DNA of 64,000 bases. It comes from [Actinomadura] parvosata subsp. kistnae (lineage in GTDB: Bacteria; Actinomycetota; Actinomycetes; Streptosporangiales; Streptosporangiaceae). The notes under the pieces are model-generated. The model was given only the letters and a program-made list of their open reading frames with translations, did no database searches and was not told the origin of the DNA. The number at the start of each line of letters is the position of its first letter. The stretch's first letter is position 1. The position numbers were made by a program, and so were the translations under genes. Where the stretch lies: NCBI RefSeq assembly GCF_900323885.1, contig NZ_OOHJ01000030.1:558001-622000 (forward strand). Direction: 5' to 3'. Shown here one piece after another: positions 34,469-41,975 of the stretch.

Positions 34469-34957
34469 ATGGCTACGCGAGTGACGGCATTCGCCGAGAT
34501 CTCCGACCAGTTCGACGCCTACATCGGCGACATCGTGTACGCGACCATGACCACCGTCGACGCCAAGGGACGGCCGCGCGCCCGGGTGCTGATCCCGGTC
34601 TGGGAGACCGTCGAGGGCGCCCCGCTGGGCTGGCTGGCCACGTACAAGACGCCGGTCAAGGCCGCCCACCTGGCCGGCAACCCGCACACCACGTTCTCCT
34701 ACTGGACGCCACGGCAGAATGCCGTGAGCGTCGACGCCGTCGCCGCCTGGGCCGACGACCTGGACACCAAGCGGCACGTGTGGGACCTGTACCGGCGCAC
34801 CAGCCCGAAGGGCGCCGGGTACGACCTGGGCAACTTCTGGCGCGGCGGGCCCGCTGACCCGCAGCTGCACGTCCTCCGCCTCGAGCCCTGGCGCGTCCAG
34901 GTGATCAGGGGGACGGACCTGCACAGCAGAATCTGGTACGCCGCAGGAGAACGCTGA
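34469..34957 (+). CDS. PPOX-fold flavin/F420-dependent protein
   Basis: 162 residues. 'IVYATMTTVDAKGRPRARVL' and 'LGWLATYKTPVKAAHLAGN' are the split-barrel strands of the pyridoxamine-phosphate-oxidase fold; 'VWDLYRRTSPKGAGYDLGNF' is typical of actinobacterial members that use FMN or F420. It is cotranscribed with the MFS gene. It might chemically reduce or inactivate the exporter's substrate. The cofactor cannot be read from sequence. Confidence 0.83.
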   Translation: MATRVTAFAEISDQFDAYIGDIVYATMTTVDAKGRPRARVLIPVWETVEGAPLGWLATYKTPVKAAHLAGNPHTTFSYWTPRQNAVSVDAVAAWADDLDTKRHVWDLYRRTSPKGAGYDLGNFWRGGPADPQLHVLRLEPWRVQVIRGTDLHSRIWYAAGER

Positions 34958-34986
34958 CGGGGCGGGGGCGGGCCGGGGAAGGCCGT

Positions 34987-35004
34987 CTCCCCCGCAGGGG
35001 GGAG
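34987..35004. terminator. C5/G5 hairpin after the PPOX gene
   Basis: CTCCCCC-GCA-GGGGGGAG, about 30 bp downstream of the stop. A short stable stem, probably the operon's terminator. It lies at the very edge of the truncated response-regulator sequence. Confidence 0.55.
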
Positions 35005-35034
35005 GTCGGGCGTGGCGGCGTCGGCCGCGAGGCC

Positions 35035-35742
35035 GTGGAGGCCGGCGCGGGCGCGGACGTCGTGCTCATGGACATCCGCATGCCCCGGCTGGACGGCCTG
35101 GCCGCCACGCGGGAGCTGGCCCGCCGCTCCCCCGCGACGCGGGTCGTCGTGGTCACGACGTTCGAGAACGACCAGCTCGTCTGGGGTGCGCTGCGCGCGG
35201 GCGCCGCGGGGTACGTGCTCAAACGCGCGCCCGCCGGCGAGCTGGTGGACGCCGTGCGGCTCGTGCACTCCCGCGACGCGGTGCTCTTCCCCGACGCGCT
35301 GCGCCGCATCGCCGGCCCGCATCACGGCGCCTCGAAGCCGCGCATCCCGGTCGAGCCGACCGCGCGCGAGCTGGACGTGCTGCGGCACATCGCCTTGGGG
35401 CAGAGCAACGCCGAGATCGCGGCGGCCCTCTTCGTGTTCGTCGAGACGGTCAAGACGCACGTCCGTCACCTGCTGGACAAGCTGGACGCCCGCGACCGCA
35501 CCCAGGCCGTGGTGCTGGCCTACGAGCTCGGCCTGCTGTTCCCCGGCCGGGGGGCGATGACCGCGGTGGCGACGAGGCCGGGAGCGTCCGGCTCCCGGCT
35601 TCCGTTCACTGCGTCCGGCTCCCGCTCACTCCGTCCGGCTCCCGCTCACTGCTGTCCGGCGCCGCCGGAGGCCGGGCCCGTGGTCAGGGACAGCGGTGTG
35701 CGTCCGAGCAGGTCGCGGGCCGTCCTGGTCAGGTGGGCCTGA
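35035..35742 (+). pseudogene. NarL/LuxR response regulator, 5'-truncated
   Basis: Homology begins mid-domain at about 35002 ('EVGRGGVGREAVEAGAGADV') and continues with the phosphoacceptor 'VVLMDIRMPRLDGLAATREL', the switch Lys 'GAAGYVLKRAP' and a complete LuxR helix-turn-helix ('TARELDVLRHIALGQSNAEI', 'VKTHVRHLLDKLDARDRTQA'). The first about 40 residues, including the acidic Asp pair, are absent, and the only start is an internal GTG. The normal end near 'LGLLFPGRG' runs on for about 60 unrelated residues over a tandem repeat. No histidine kinase is adjacent. It is probably a dead gene; a DNA-binding fragment could still be made. Confidence 0.72.
35612..35651. repeat. 20-bp tandem repeat at the response-regulator/AraC junction
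   Basis: CGTCCGGCTCCCGCTCACT(C/G) occurs twice exactly (35612-35631, 35632-35651). A longer diverged copy starts at 35585. The repeat runs into the last codons of the AraC gene and into the read-through tail of the response regulator. Confidence 0.8.
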
Positions 35743-36416
35743 TCGGCGAAGCCCGCCTCGGCCGCGGCGGCGGCCACCGACCGGCCGGGCAGGACGGTGA
35801 TCGCCGCCCGCAACCGCCCCCAGCGGCGCAGCCGGGCGAGCGGCACCCCCACCGACGTGCGGACCAGGGTGCGCAGCCGCGCCGCCGACAGGCCGACCTC
35901 GGCGGCGATGGCCGGGATAGAGGGGTGGTGCCCGGGAAGCGTGCTGCACCGCACCGCGTGCGTCACTCTCGGGTCGAGCGAGGGGGCGACTCCGGTGCGG
36001 GTGACGAGCTCGGCGTACGCCGCGGCCAGGTCGGGGGTGCGGCCGGAGCCGTCGATCCGGTTCAGGCCCAGAGCGGCGCGCAGCCGGCGTACCGATGCGC
36101 TGTCCAGGAGCAGCGGCCCCAGCCCCGGGCGGAGCAGCGTGGGGTCGAGGAACAGCGCGAGGTAGGCGGACGAGGCCGCGCAGGTGTGGGCGAGCTCGGG
36201 CGGCACGATCAGCCCCGCCGCCGCGACGGGACGGCGGCCCTCCCGCCCGATCAGGGCGAGGCCGTCCACCGGCAGGACCACCTTCCAGACCGGGTGGCGA
36301 TGGCGGGTCACCCGGGAGGCCGCCGACTCGCCGAAGAGCGCCATCCCGGCATCGGCGGCGAACAGCAGCCGGCGATCGTTTCGTTCAAGCGTCCAGGCGG
36401 GAGGGGGCGCGAGCAT
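35646..36416 (-). CDS. AraC-family regulator
   Basis: 256 residues from the ATG at 36416. The N-terminal half is a cupin-like sensor ('VWKVVLPVDGLALIGREGRR'). The C-terminal double helix-turn-helix is at about 165-245 ('PSIPAIAAEVGLSAARLRTL', then 'VAAAAAEAGFADQAHLTRTA'). The ATG at 36416 is only 6 bp from the divergent DoxX ATG and has no well-placed Shine-Dalgarno; an internal ATG at 36344 would give 232 residues and room for a promoter. It likely controls the DoxX-like gene. Confidence 0.87.
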   Translation of the reverse strand: MLAPPPAWTLERNDRRLLFAADAGMALFGESAASRVTRHRHPVWKVVLPVDGLALIGREGRRPVAAAGLIVPPELAHTCAASSAYLALFLDPTLLRPGLGPLLLDSASVRRLRAALGLNRIDGSGRTPDLAAAYAELVTRTGVAPSLDPRVTHAVRCSTLPGHHPSIPAIAAEVGLSAARLRTLVRTSVGVPLARLRRWGRLRAAITVLPGRSVAAAAAEAGFADQAHLTRTARDLLGRTPLSLTTGPASGGAGQQ

Positions 36417-36422
36417 CACCTC

Positions 36423-36794
36423 ATGAACGCTACCGCGCCCGTCATCCTGGCGGTCTTCCTCCTGACGACGGGGGCCGCGCACTTCGCGGTGCCCGCCTAC
36501 TTCCGATCCCTGGTGCCGTCCTGGATCGGCCCTGCCCCTCTGCTCGTCGCCGCGACGGGGGTGGCGGAGATCGCCGTGGGCGCTCTGATCCTGGCGCCCG
36601 TGACCCGGGGCGCCGGCGCCTGGGCGGCCGCCCTGCTGATCAGCGCCTACCTGGCCTCCCACCTCGACGCCGTGCGGCACGCCACGCCCGGCCATGCCCG
36701 CGTGCTGCTGCGGCCGTGGGCGGTCGCGGCCCGGCTGGTCGTGAACCTCGGCTACATCGGCTGGGCCGTCGCGGTGGCGCTCAGTGCCAGGTGA
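36423..36794 (+). CDS. DoxX-like small membrane protein
   Basis: 123 residues, four hydrophobic segments ('ILAVFLLTTGAAHFAVPAYF', 'LVAATGVAEIAVGALILAP', 'AALLISAYLASHLDAV', 'LVVNLGYIGWAVAVALSAR'). This layout matches DoxX/DoxD-like proteins. A purine-rich GGAGGGGG lies about 14 nt upstream. It is divergent from the AraC regulator with almost no intergenic DNA. Function unknown; related proteins are linked to oxidative-stress complexes. Confidence 0.75.
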   Translation: MNATAPVILAVFLLTTGAAHFAVPAYFRSLVPSWIGPAPLLVAATGVAEIAVGALILAPVTRGAGAWAAALLISAYLASHLDAVRHATPGHARVLLRPWAVAARLVVNLGYIGWAVAVALSAR

Positions 36795-36895
36795 GACTCG
36801 CCGGGCCGATTCCCTCTCAGGAGTGATGTGCCGGTCCCGGCACCGCGCGACCCTCGTCGTGATCAGACCGTCCGCCCCTGACCCGGAGGATCACC

Positions 36896-37498
36896 ATGAC
36901 AAGCATCGCGCGCACCTCTCCTGCCGCCGGCCGGCTGCGGGCCGCGTGGACGGCCGCCCACACGCCCGTGCCCGGGGTGCCGCGGTGGGCGCGGATCGCG
37001 GCCTACGCCGTCCCGCTCACCGTGCTGCCGGCCGGCCTCTGGCGGATCGCGGGGGTGACCTTCCACCTGCCGATCGCCCATGGCGCGCAGGGCAGCGGGG
37101 AGGTGCCGCCCTGGCTGCCGATGGAGCTCTACGTGGTGCTGCTGTCGATCTTCTCCGAGGTGGTGGCGTTCGCCGCCATCGGCCTGATCGCCCGGTGGGG
37201 CGAGGTGTTCCCGCGCTGGGTGCCCGGCCTGCGCGGCCGGCGGGTGCCGCCGCCGGCCGCCGTCATCCCCGCGGCGCTCGGGGCGACCGCGCTGACGGTC
37301 ATGTGGACCTGGGCGGGCGTCTGCGTGGCCCTCGGCCGCACGATCCACGGCGACGCCCTGCCCGCCGACTTCCCCCTGGGGCTCGGCGACTGGACACGCG
37401 TGCTGGCCACCGCCGCCTACGCGCCACTGCTGCTGTGGGGGCCCTTGCTCGGAGCCCTCACCGTCGCCTACTGGCGGCGGACGCGAGCCTCCGGGTGA
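36896..37498 (+). CDS. Four-helix membrane protein, unknown function
   Basis: 200 residues: a cytosolic N-terminus of about 35 residues, then helices near 'IAAYAVPLTVLPAGLWRIAG', 'LYVVLLSIFSEVVAFAAIGL', 'VIPAALGATALTVMWTWAGV' and 'LLLWGPLLGALTVAYW'. The short basic C-terminus is cytosolic. GGAGG lies upstream of the ATG. It is similar in type to uncharacterised actinobacterial integral membrane proteins. No conserved catalytic or pore residues stand out. Neighbours give no clear functional link. Confidence 0.72.
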   Translation: MTSIARTSPAAGRLRAAWTAAHTPVPGVPRWARIAAYAVPLTVLPAGLWRIAGVTFHLPIAHGAQGSGEVPPWLPMELYVVLLSIFSEVVAFAAIGLIARWGEVFPRWVPGLRGRRVPPPAAVIPAALGATALTVMWTWAGVCVALGRTIHGDALPADFPLGLGDWTRVLATAAYAPLLLWGPLLGALTVAYWRRTRASG

Positions 37499-37555
37499 GC
37501 AGCCGGTCGTCACCCGCCGCTGCGCGGCTCCTCCTCTCTGAGGGTCGGGGACGGT

Positions 37556-38422
37556 TCAGTCTCCGAAGGCTGCCTGGTGGGCGGCCGCGCAGGTGTGCGG
37601 GAGATCGAGCGGTACGACGACGCTGCCGGTGATCGTGGCCCGCGGTGTGAACGGGATCGCCCGCACCCGGGTGGAGCGGATCTCCGCGACCTGGTCCGCC
37701 GGCAGCACGGTCCAGCTACGCGGGTTGGAGCCGACCTCGACGATCGTGTCCTGGACCGTGCCGGAGTCGCGGTCGAGCCGGGTTTCGACCCCGGCCTTCC
37801 GCATCGCGGCCGTCAGAGCCTCCGGCAGGAACAGGCCGTGGTCCCGTGACGGGATCCGCAGCTCGCCGACGGCGAGATCGGCCAGGTCGACCGTCGGGCG
37901 ATCGGCGGCGAGGTGCCGCACGGACACGATGGCGAACAGCTGCTCCGTCCACGTCGGCAGCACCCTCAGGCCGGGCGCCGAGCGTACGCCCCGGGCCAGC
38001 GCCAGATCGATCTCCCCTCGTCGCACGCCGTCCAGGCGGGCCGCAGGCGGGAGATCGATCAGTTCGACGTCGACGCCGAGCGCCGAGGGGTGCTCGCGCA
38101 GCGCGTCGATGCCGCGTTCCAGGCGAGCGGTGAAGCCGGCGGCGGTGCCGATGCGCATAGTGCCCGCCCGCGCGCCGGCGGCGGCCCGGACCCGGTCCAC
38201 GGCCGCGAGCGCGTCCCGCGCCGCGGCGAGCACCCGGTGCCCGGCGGCGGTGAGCCGGACCCGGCGCGGTGAACGGTCCAGCAGCCGGACTCCGAGCTCC
38301 CGTTCGAGCTGGGCGATCCGCCTGCTGACCGCGGGCTGGGCGATGTGCAGCCGCTCGGCGGCCCGCCCGAAGTGCAGCTCGTCGGCCACCGCGACGAAGT
38401 AGCGCAGTGCGCGCAGTTCCAC
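37556..38422 (-). CDS. LysR-family regulator
   Basis: 288 residues. The N-terminal helix-turn-helix 'ALRYFVAVADELHFGRAAER' and 'HIAQPAVSRRIAQLERELG' is textbook LysR; residues 90-288 form the periplasmic-binding-like effector domain. It is divergent from the LLM-type oxidoreductase (94 bp between starts), so it probably regulates that gene. The intergenic region has no obvious long inverted repeat, but T-N11-A-type LysR sites are hard to see by eye. Confidence 0.93.
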   Translation of the reverse strand: MELRALRYFVAVADELHFGRAAERLHIAQPAVSRRIAQLERELGVRLLDRSPRRVRLTAAGHRVLAAARDALAAVDRVRAAAGARAGTMRIGTAAGFTARLERGIDALREHPSALGVDVELIDLPPAARLDGVRRGEIDLALARGVRSAPGLRVLPTWTEQLFAIVSVRHLAADRPTVDLADLAVGELRIPSRDHGLFLPEALTAAMRKAGVETRLDRDSGTVQDTIVEVGSNPRSWTVLPADQVAEIRSTRVRAIPFTPRATITGSVVVPLDLPHTCAAAHQAAFGD

Positions 38423-38516
38423 CGAGCCCCCCTGTTCTGCGACGATGCCTCCAGGTTATCGAGCGCGTCGGAACCGGTGCTGGCTCCCGGCGGGGACCTG
38501 GTGCTGGGATCGGATC

Positions 38517-39356
38517 ATGGATATCGAACTGGGCCTGCTTGGCGCCCACCTGCGCGAGCATGAGGTCAGCCCGGAGAGCGCGGTGGAAGTGGAGCGGGCC
38601 GGCTATGGCACGCTCTGGCTGGACGCGTCGCCGCCGGCCGACCTCGCCTTCGCGGAGAAGCTGCTCGACGCCACCACCCGGCTGGTGGTCGGCACGAGCG
38701 TGGTCAACGTGTGGACCGCCGACGCCGAGATCGTCGCCGCCTCCTACCACCGCATCGTCGCCAGGCATCCCGGCCGGTTCGTCCTCGGCGTCGGGATCGG
38801 GCACCGCGAGGTCCACGCCGGATGGGCGTCGCCGTACGACACCCTGGTGTCCTACCTGGACCGGCTGGCGCTGGCCGGCGTGCCGCCCGAGCGGGTGGTG
38901 CTGGCCGCGCTCGGGCCGCGCATGACGCGGCTGGCCCGCGACCGCACCGCGGGCGCCATCCCCTGCCTGGTCACGCCGGAGCACACCCGGCGAGCCAGGG
39001 AGGTCCTGGGTGCGGGCAAGCTGCTCCTTCCCGGCCACTTCGCGCTCGCGGAACCCGACGCCGAGCGGGCCCGCGCCATCGGCAGGGCCGCACCGCCCGG
39101 GCAGGCGTTGCAGGTCACCAACTACGCGAGCAACCTCCGACGGCTGGGCTTCACCGACGAGGACCTCTCCGGCAGCGGGAGCGACCGCGTCATCGACGCG
39201 CTGCTCGCCTACGGCGACCCGGCCGGCCTGGCGCGCGGCCTGACCGCCCACCTCGACGCCGGCGCGGACCAGGTCGGCGTCTACCCCCTCGGCGACGACC
39301 CCATCGCCACCCTCCGAACGGTCGCCGACGCCGTCCTCGCCATCAGCCACGAGTGA
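38517..39356 (+). CDS. LLM-class (probably F420-dependent) oxidoreductase
   Basis: 279 residues, a luciferase-like TIM barrel. Family segments are 'AVEVERAGYGTLWLDASPPA', 'ATTRLVVGTSVVNVWTADAE', 'HPGRFVLGVGIGHREV' and 'DAGADQVGVYPLGDD'. The short form without the long C-terminal insertion matches F420-dependent actinobacterial members. The ATG at 38517 was chosen over 38445 because the earlier start overlaps the presumed LysR promoter. The substrate is unknown. Confidence 0.88.
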   Translation: MDIELGLLGAHLREHEVSPESAVEVERAGYGTLWLDASPPADLAFAEKLLDATTRLVVGTSVVNVWTADAEIVAASYHRIVARHPGRFVLGVGIGHREVHAGWASPYDTLVSYLDRLALAGVPPERVVLAALGPRMTRLARDRTAGAIPCLVTPEHTRRAREVLGAGKLLLPGHFALAEPDAERARAIGRAAPPGQALQVTNYASNLRRLGFTDEDLSGSGSDRVIDALLAYGDPAGLARGLTAHLDAGADQVGVYPLGDDPIATLRTVADAVLAISHE

Positions 39357-39969
39357 CCGGCCCCGGTCGGCCTTCGTTTCCCGTTCACTTTCATCGAGCA
39401 CGCAGGTGAACGGGCAAGGCGGCCCTGGGCCGCCGCGAACGAGCTGCCGCACGGGACGCGCCCCGTCCGGCGGTACGGGGCTGCCTCCTGCCTGAGCCGG
39501 GCTTCGGCGGCGGCCTCCAGCCCGGTACGGGCGTGCGCGGCGTGACCGTCCGCATGCCGCGCACGGTCCGCAACGAGGGCAAAAGGGTTCGCCGGTCTGC
39601 TGTTGGACCAGGCGTACCGCACCGGCGTGGCCGGCTACCCCCCGGCGAGGCCGCCAGCACTGGCCCTCCGGTCCCAGCCCGGCGACACCTTGCCCAGCGC
39701 CGTGGAGCGCAGGGGGCGGCGCAGGCCGACGCGCCGCTGCCGGGGTCGCCGACCCCGCCGGGCGGGCCACCGTGGCCGGGCGCAAGCGGACACCGCGGCC
39801 GGGCGCAGGCGGACGCCGTACTGCGCGAGGTCGGCGAGCCGGTGGTTCGCACCCGCTCGGCGACGGCCTCCTTACGCCGCTCACGACGACCGCACTTTCA
39901 CCACCGCCGCGCCGGACATCGAGGTGATCGGGGCCGGACGAGTCGCCGGCGGCTCGCGGGCCGGTACGG
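39357..39969. other. Gene-free stretch of about 610 bp
   Basis: No frame gives a recognisable protein. Pieces such as 'FTTAAPDIEVIGAGRVAGG' on the plus strand and several Pro/Arg-rich frames look coding-like but have no start and no family match. It may be a decayed gene; it borders the run of broken genes at 40.5-41.9 kb. Confidence 0.4.
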
Positions 39970-40464
39970 CTACGGCTTGACCTCGCTGAGCCGCCCGGTC
40001 GTGACGTCGTAGACGAACCCTCTGATCGCGTCCTTGTGCGGGATGAACGGGTCCTCCCTGATGCGCCGGATGGACTGGATCACGTCCTCCTCCAGGTCGG
40101 TGAAGGCTTCGGCGGCCCAGTCGGGCTTGATGCCGACGTCGCGGTAGACGTCCTGTTTGAAGCCGTCGTCGGTGAAGGTGAGCATGCCGCAGTCGGTGTG
40201 GTGGATCAGGATGATCTCGCGCGTGCCCAGCAGCCGCTGGCTGATGGCCAGGCTGCGGCGCTCGCCCGCCGTGATGACGCCGCCCGCGTTGCGGATGACG
40301 TGCGCGTCGCCCTCCCGCAGGCCGAGCAGGCCGTAGACGTTGAGCCTGGCGTCCATGCAGGCCACCACGGCCAGTCGTTTGGCGGGCGGCAGGGCGAGAG
40401 CGCCGTGCCGGAAGGACTCGGCGTAGCGTTCGGCGTTGGCGATCAGCTCGTCGGTGATGCTCAT
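39970..40464 (-). CDS. Beta-class carbonic anhydrase
   Basis: 164 residues. Zinc ligands are visible as Cys-Asp-Arg in 'VVACMDARLNVYGLLG' and His/Cys in 'ILIHHTDCGMLTFTDD'. 'GDAHVIRNAGGVIT' is the conserved active-site loop. It matches the short beta-CA subgroup common in actinobacteria and reversibly hydrates CO2 in the cytosol. AGGGGAGG precedes the ATG. The inverted repeat at 40504-40526 lies in its upstream region. Confidence 0.93.
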   Translation of the reverse strand: MSITDELIANAERYAESFRHGALALPPAKRLAVVACMDARLNVYGLLGLREGDAHVIRNAGGVITAGERRSLAISQRLLGTREIILIHHTDCGMLTFTDDGFKQDVYRDVGIKPDWAAEAFTDLEEDVIQSIRRIREDPFIPHKDAIRGFVYDVTTGRLSEVKP

Positions 40465-40503
40465 CGAACCTCCCCTTGACCGGTCCTCCCACCATTACCC
40501 CTA

Positions 40504-40526
40504 ATCCCGGCATGGTCAACCGGGAT
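40504..40526. promoter_or_regulatory. Inverted repeat upstream of the carbonic anhydrase
   Basis: ATCCCGG (40504-40510) and CCGGGAT (40520-40526) with a 9-bp spacer, 40 bp from the carbonic-anhydrase ATG. A third related half (ATAATCCGG) follows. It may be an operator; it also forms the edge of the adjacent permease relic. Confidence 0.4.
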
Positions 40527-41293
40527 AATCCGGCCATGATTTCCGTGTCCCGATAAAGGACACGCGCCTGGCCGGCAGGGCGGTGGCGAGCCAGGCGACC
40601 GCGCCGACCAGCAGCACGCCGGCCGTGGCCGCGGCGCCGGCGGTCAGCAGGGCCTCCCAGCGCAGCATCCGGCGGAGCTGGCCGGGCGTGGCCCCCAGGC
40701 GGAGCAGCGCGCGGAACTCGTCGCGCCTGGCCGTCGTGGTCGCCACTACCCGGGCTCGCACGGCGGCGCCGTCGCCCAGGACGAGGTCGCGGCTCTCCCC
40801 CACCGCGCCGACGCGCTCGTCCACGGCGATCGTGGCCCCGCGCAGGTCGCTCAGGCTGCCGTGGGCGACGTCGAGGTCGATCACGGCGCTCGCGTCGGGG
40901 CCGAGCACCAGGGCGGTCCTGTCCTGGAGGCCCTCGTCGTCGCCGAAGGCGAGGCGCCGGGTGAGCACGGTGGTCGTGGCGATCGGGGCGGCGGCGCGTA
41001 GGCCTGGCGTCGCGCGTACCTCGGCCTCCAGGCCGTGCGGGACGCCGCCGAGGCGGGCGGCCGTGACGGCGCGCACGCCGCGCAGGCCGAGCGCGGCCTC
41101 GCCGGCCTTCGCGGTCGTGATCGTGGTCTGGGTGAGCGTGAAGCTGAGGCAGGCGGCGGGCGAGCGCGCCGGTCGCGGTCCGTACGAGGTGCGGGCCGGC
41201 CAGCGCGAGCCCGATCACCGCCAGCGGGGCGGCGTTGGCCGGGCCGATCACCGCGGCCTCGGTGCAGACCAGCAGCGGGATGACCGACAGCAC
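40516..41293 (-). pseudogene. Relic of an FtsX/MacB-type ABC transporter permease
   Basis: A 5' piece ('AVIGPANAAPLAVIGLALAG', 'PHLVRTATGALARR') has lost its upstream part. After a frameshift near 41150 comes 'TQTTITTAKAGEAALGLRG' with an extracytoplasmic domain, then 'RVVATTTARRDEFRALLRLG' joins the outer domain directly to the last FtsX motif 'GATPGQLRRMLRWEALLTAG', so a middle segment with the preceding helices is deleted. The C-terminus ends after 'ARRVSF' in unrelated residues. Several independent lesions show that it is decayed, not just mis-sequenced. Confidence 0.78.
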
Positions 41294-41325
41294 CAGCGGG
41301 CTCCCCCGTCCCGTGCGAGCTTCGC

Positions 41326-41628
41326 GTGGGCGAGCTGGGGCACCTGCCCCTGTCGGTGGAGGCGACGGCCTACTTCACGGTCGCGGAGGCGCTGCCCAAC
41401 GCGGCCAGGCACAGCGGCGCCACCCGCGTCAGCGTGGAGGCGGACAGGCGCGCGGAGGTCCTGCGCGTCGAGGTGGCGCACGACGGGGTGGGCGGCGCGT
41501 GGGAACGCGACGGGTCGGGCCTGACCGGCATCCGCCGCCGGGTGGAAGCACACGACGGCACGCTCACCCTGACCAGCCCCCCGGGCGGCCCGACAAGGAT
41601 GAAGGTGGAACTGCCGTGCGCATCGTGA
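41326..41628 (+). pseudogene. Histidine-kinase C-terminal fragment (HATPase domain)
   Basis: Only the ATPase half of a NarL-type sensor kinase remains: 'AYFTVAEALPNAARHSGATR' (N-box with AEALPNAARH), 'VEVAHDGVGGAWERDGSGLT' (G1, where the usual DDG reads HDG) and 'GIRRRVEAHDGTLTLTSPPG'. Homology starts at about 41308, directly beside the 5' edge of the inverted permease relic. The dimerisation domain, membrane region and start are gone. It overlaps the response-regulator fragment in the normal kinase-regulator coupling. Confidence 0.8.
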
Positions 41629-41948
41629 TCGCCGAGGACGACGCCCTGCTGCGCGAAGGCCTGGCCATGCTGCTCGGCGGCGAGGGCTACGAGGTCGTCG
41701 CGGCCGTCGCGAACCCGCAGGAGTTCCTGGCCGCGGTCGCCCGGCACTCCCCCGACGTGGCGGTGGTGGACGTCCGCATGCCGCCCACCCACACCGACGA
41801 AGGCATCCGCGCCGCGGTGGAGGCCAGGCGCGCACAGCCCGGACTGGCCGTGCCGAGTCAGCTCCCGGCCTACGGGTGCCCGGCCGCGCTCCTGCGGCAC
41901 ACCTGCCCTGACCTGCCCGAGCCACCGCCTGGTCGGCGCCGTCGATGA
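41616..41948 (+). pseudogene. Response-regulator N-terminal fragment
   Basis: GTG start in 'CTGCCGTGCGC', overlapping the kinase stop. The receiver begins well: 'RIVIAEDDALLREGLAMLLG' with the acidic pair, 'VAVVDVRMPPTHTDEGI' with the phosphoacceptor Asp. It is homologous to about 'EARRAQPGLAV' (near 41850) and then changes to unrelated sequence ending at 41948. The switch Lys and the LuxR DNA-binding domain are absent. It is the mirror image of the 35.0 kb fragment, which lacks the N-terminus, but the two are not parts of one gene by sequence. Confidence 0.8.
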
Positions 41949-41975
41949 TCCTCAACGGCTCGGTACGGACCGGGG

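Noticed and set aside
35797..36165. Serine/arginine-rich plus-strand frame inside the AraC gene
   Set aside because: Antisense shadow of a gene with a clear double helix-turn-helix.
39391..39852. Minus-strand frame in the 39.4-39.9 kb gap
   Set aside because: Pro/Arg-rich, no domain, no start support; could be the trace of a decayed gene but cannot be supported.
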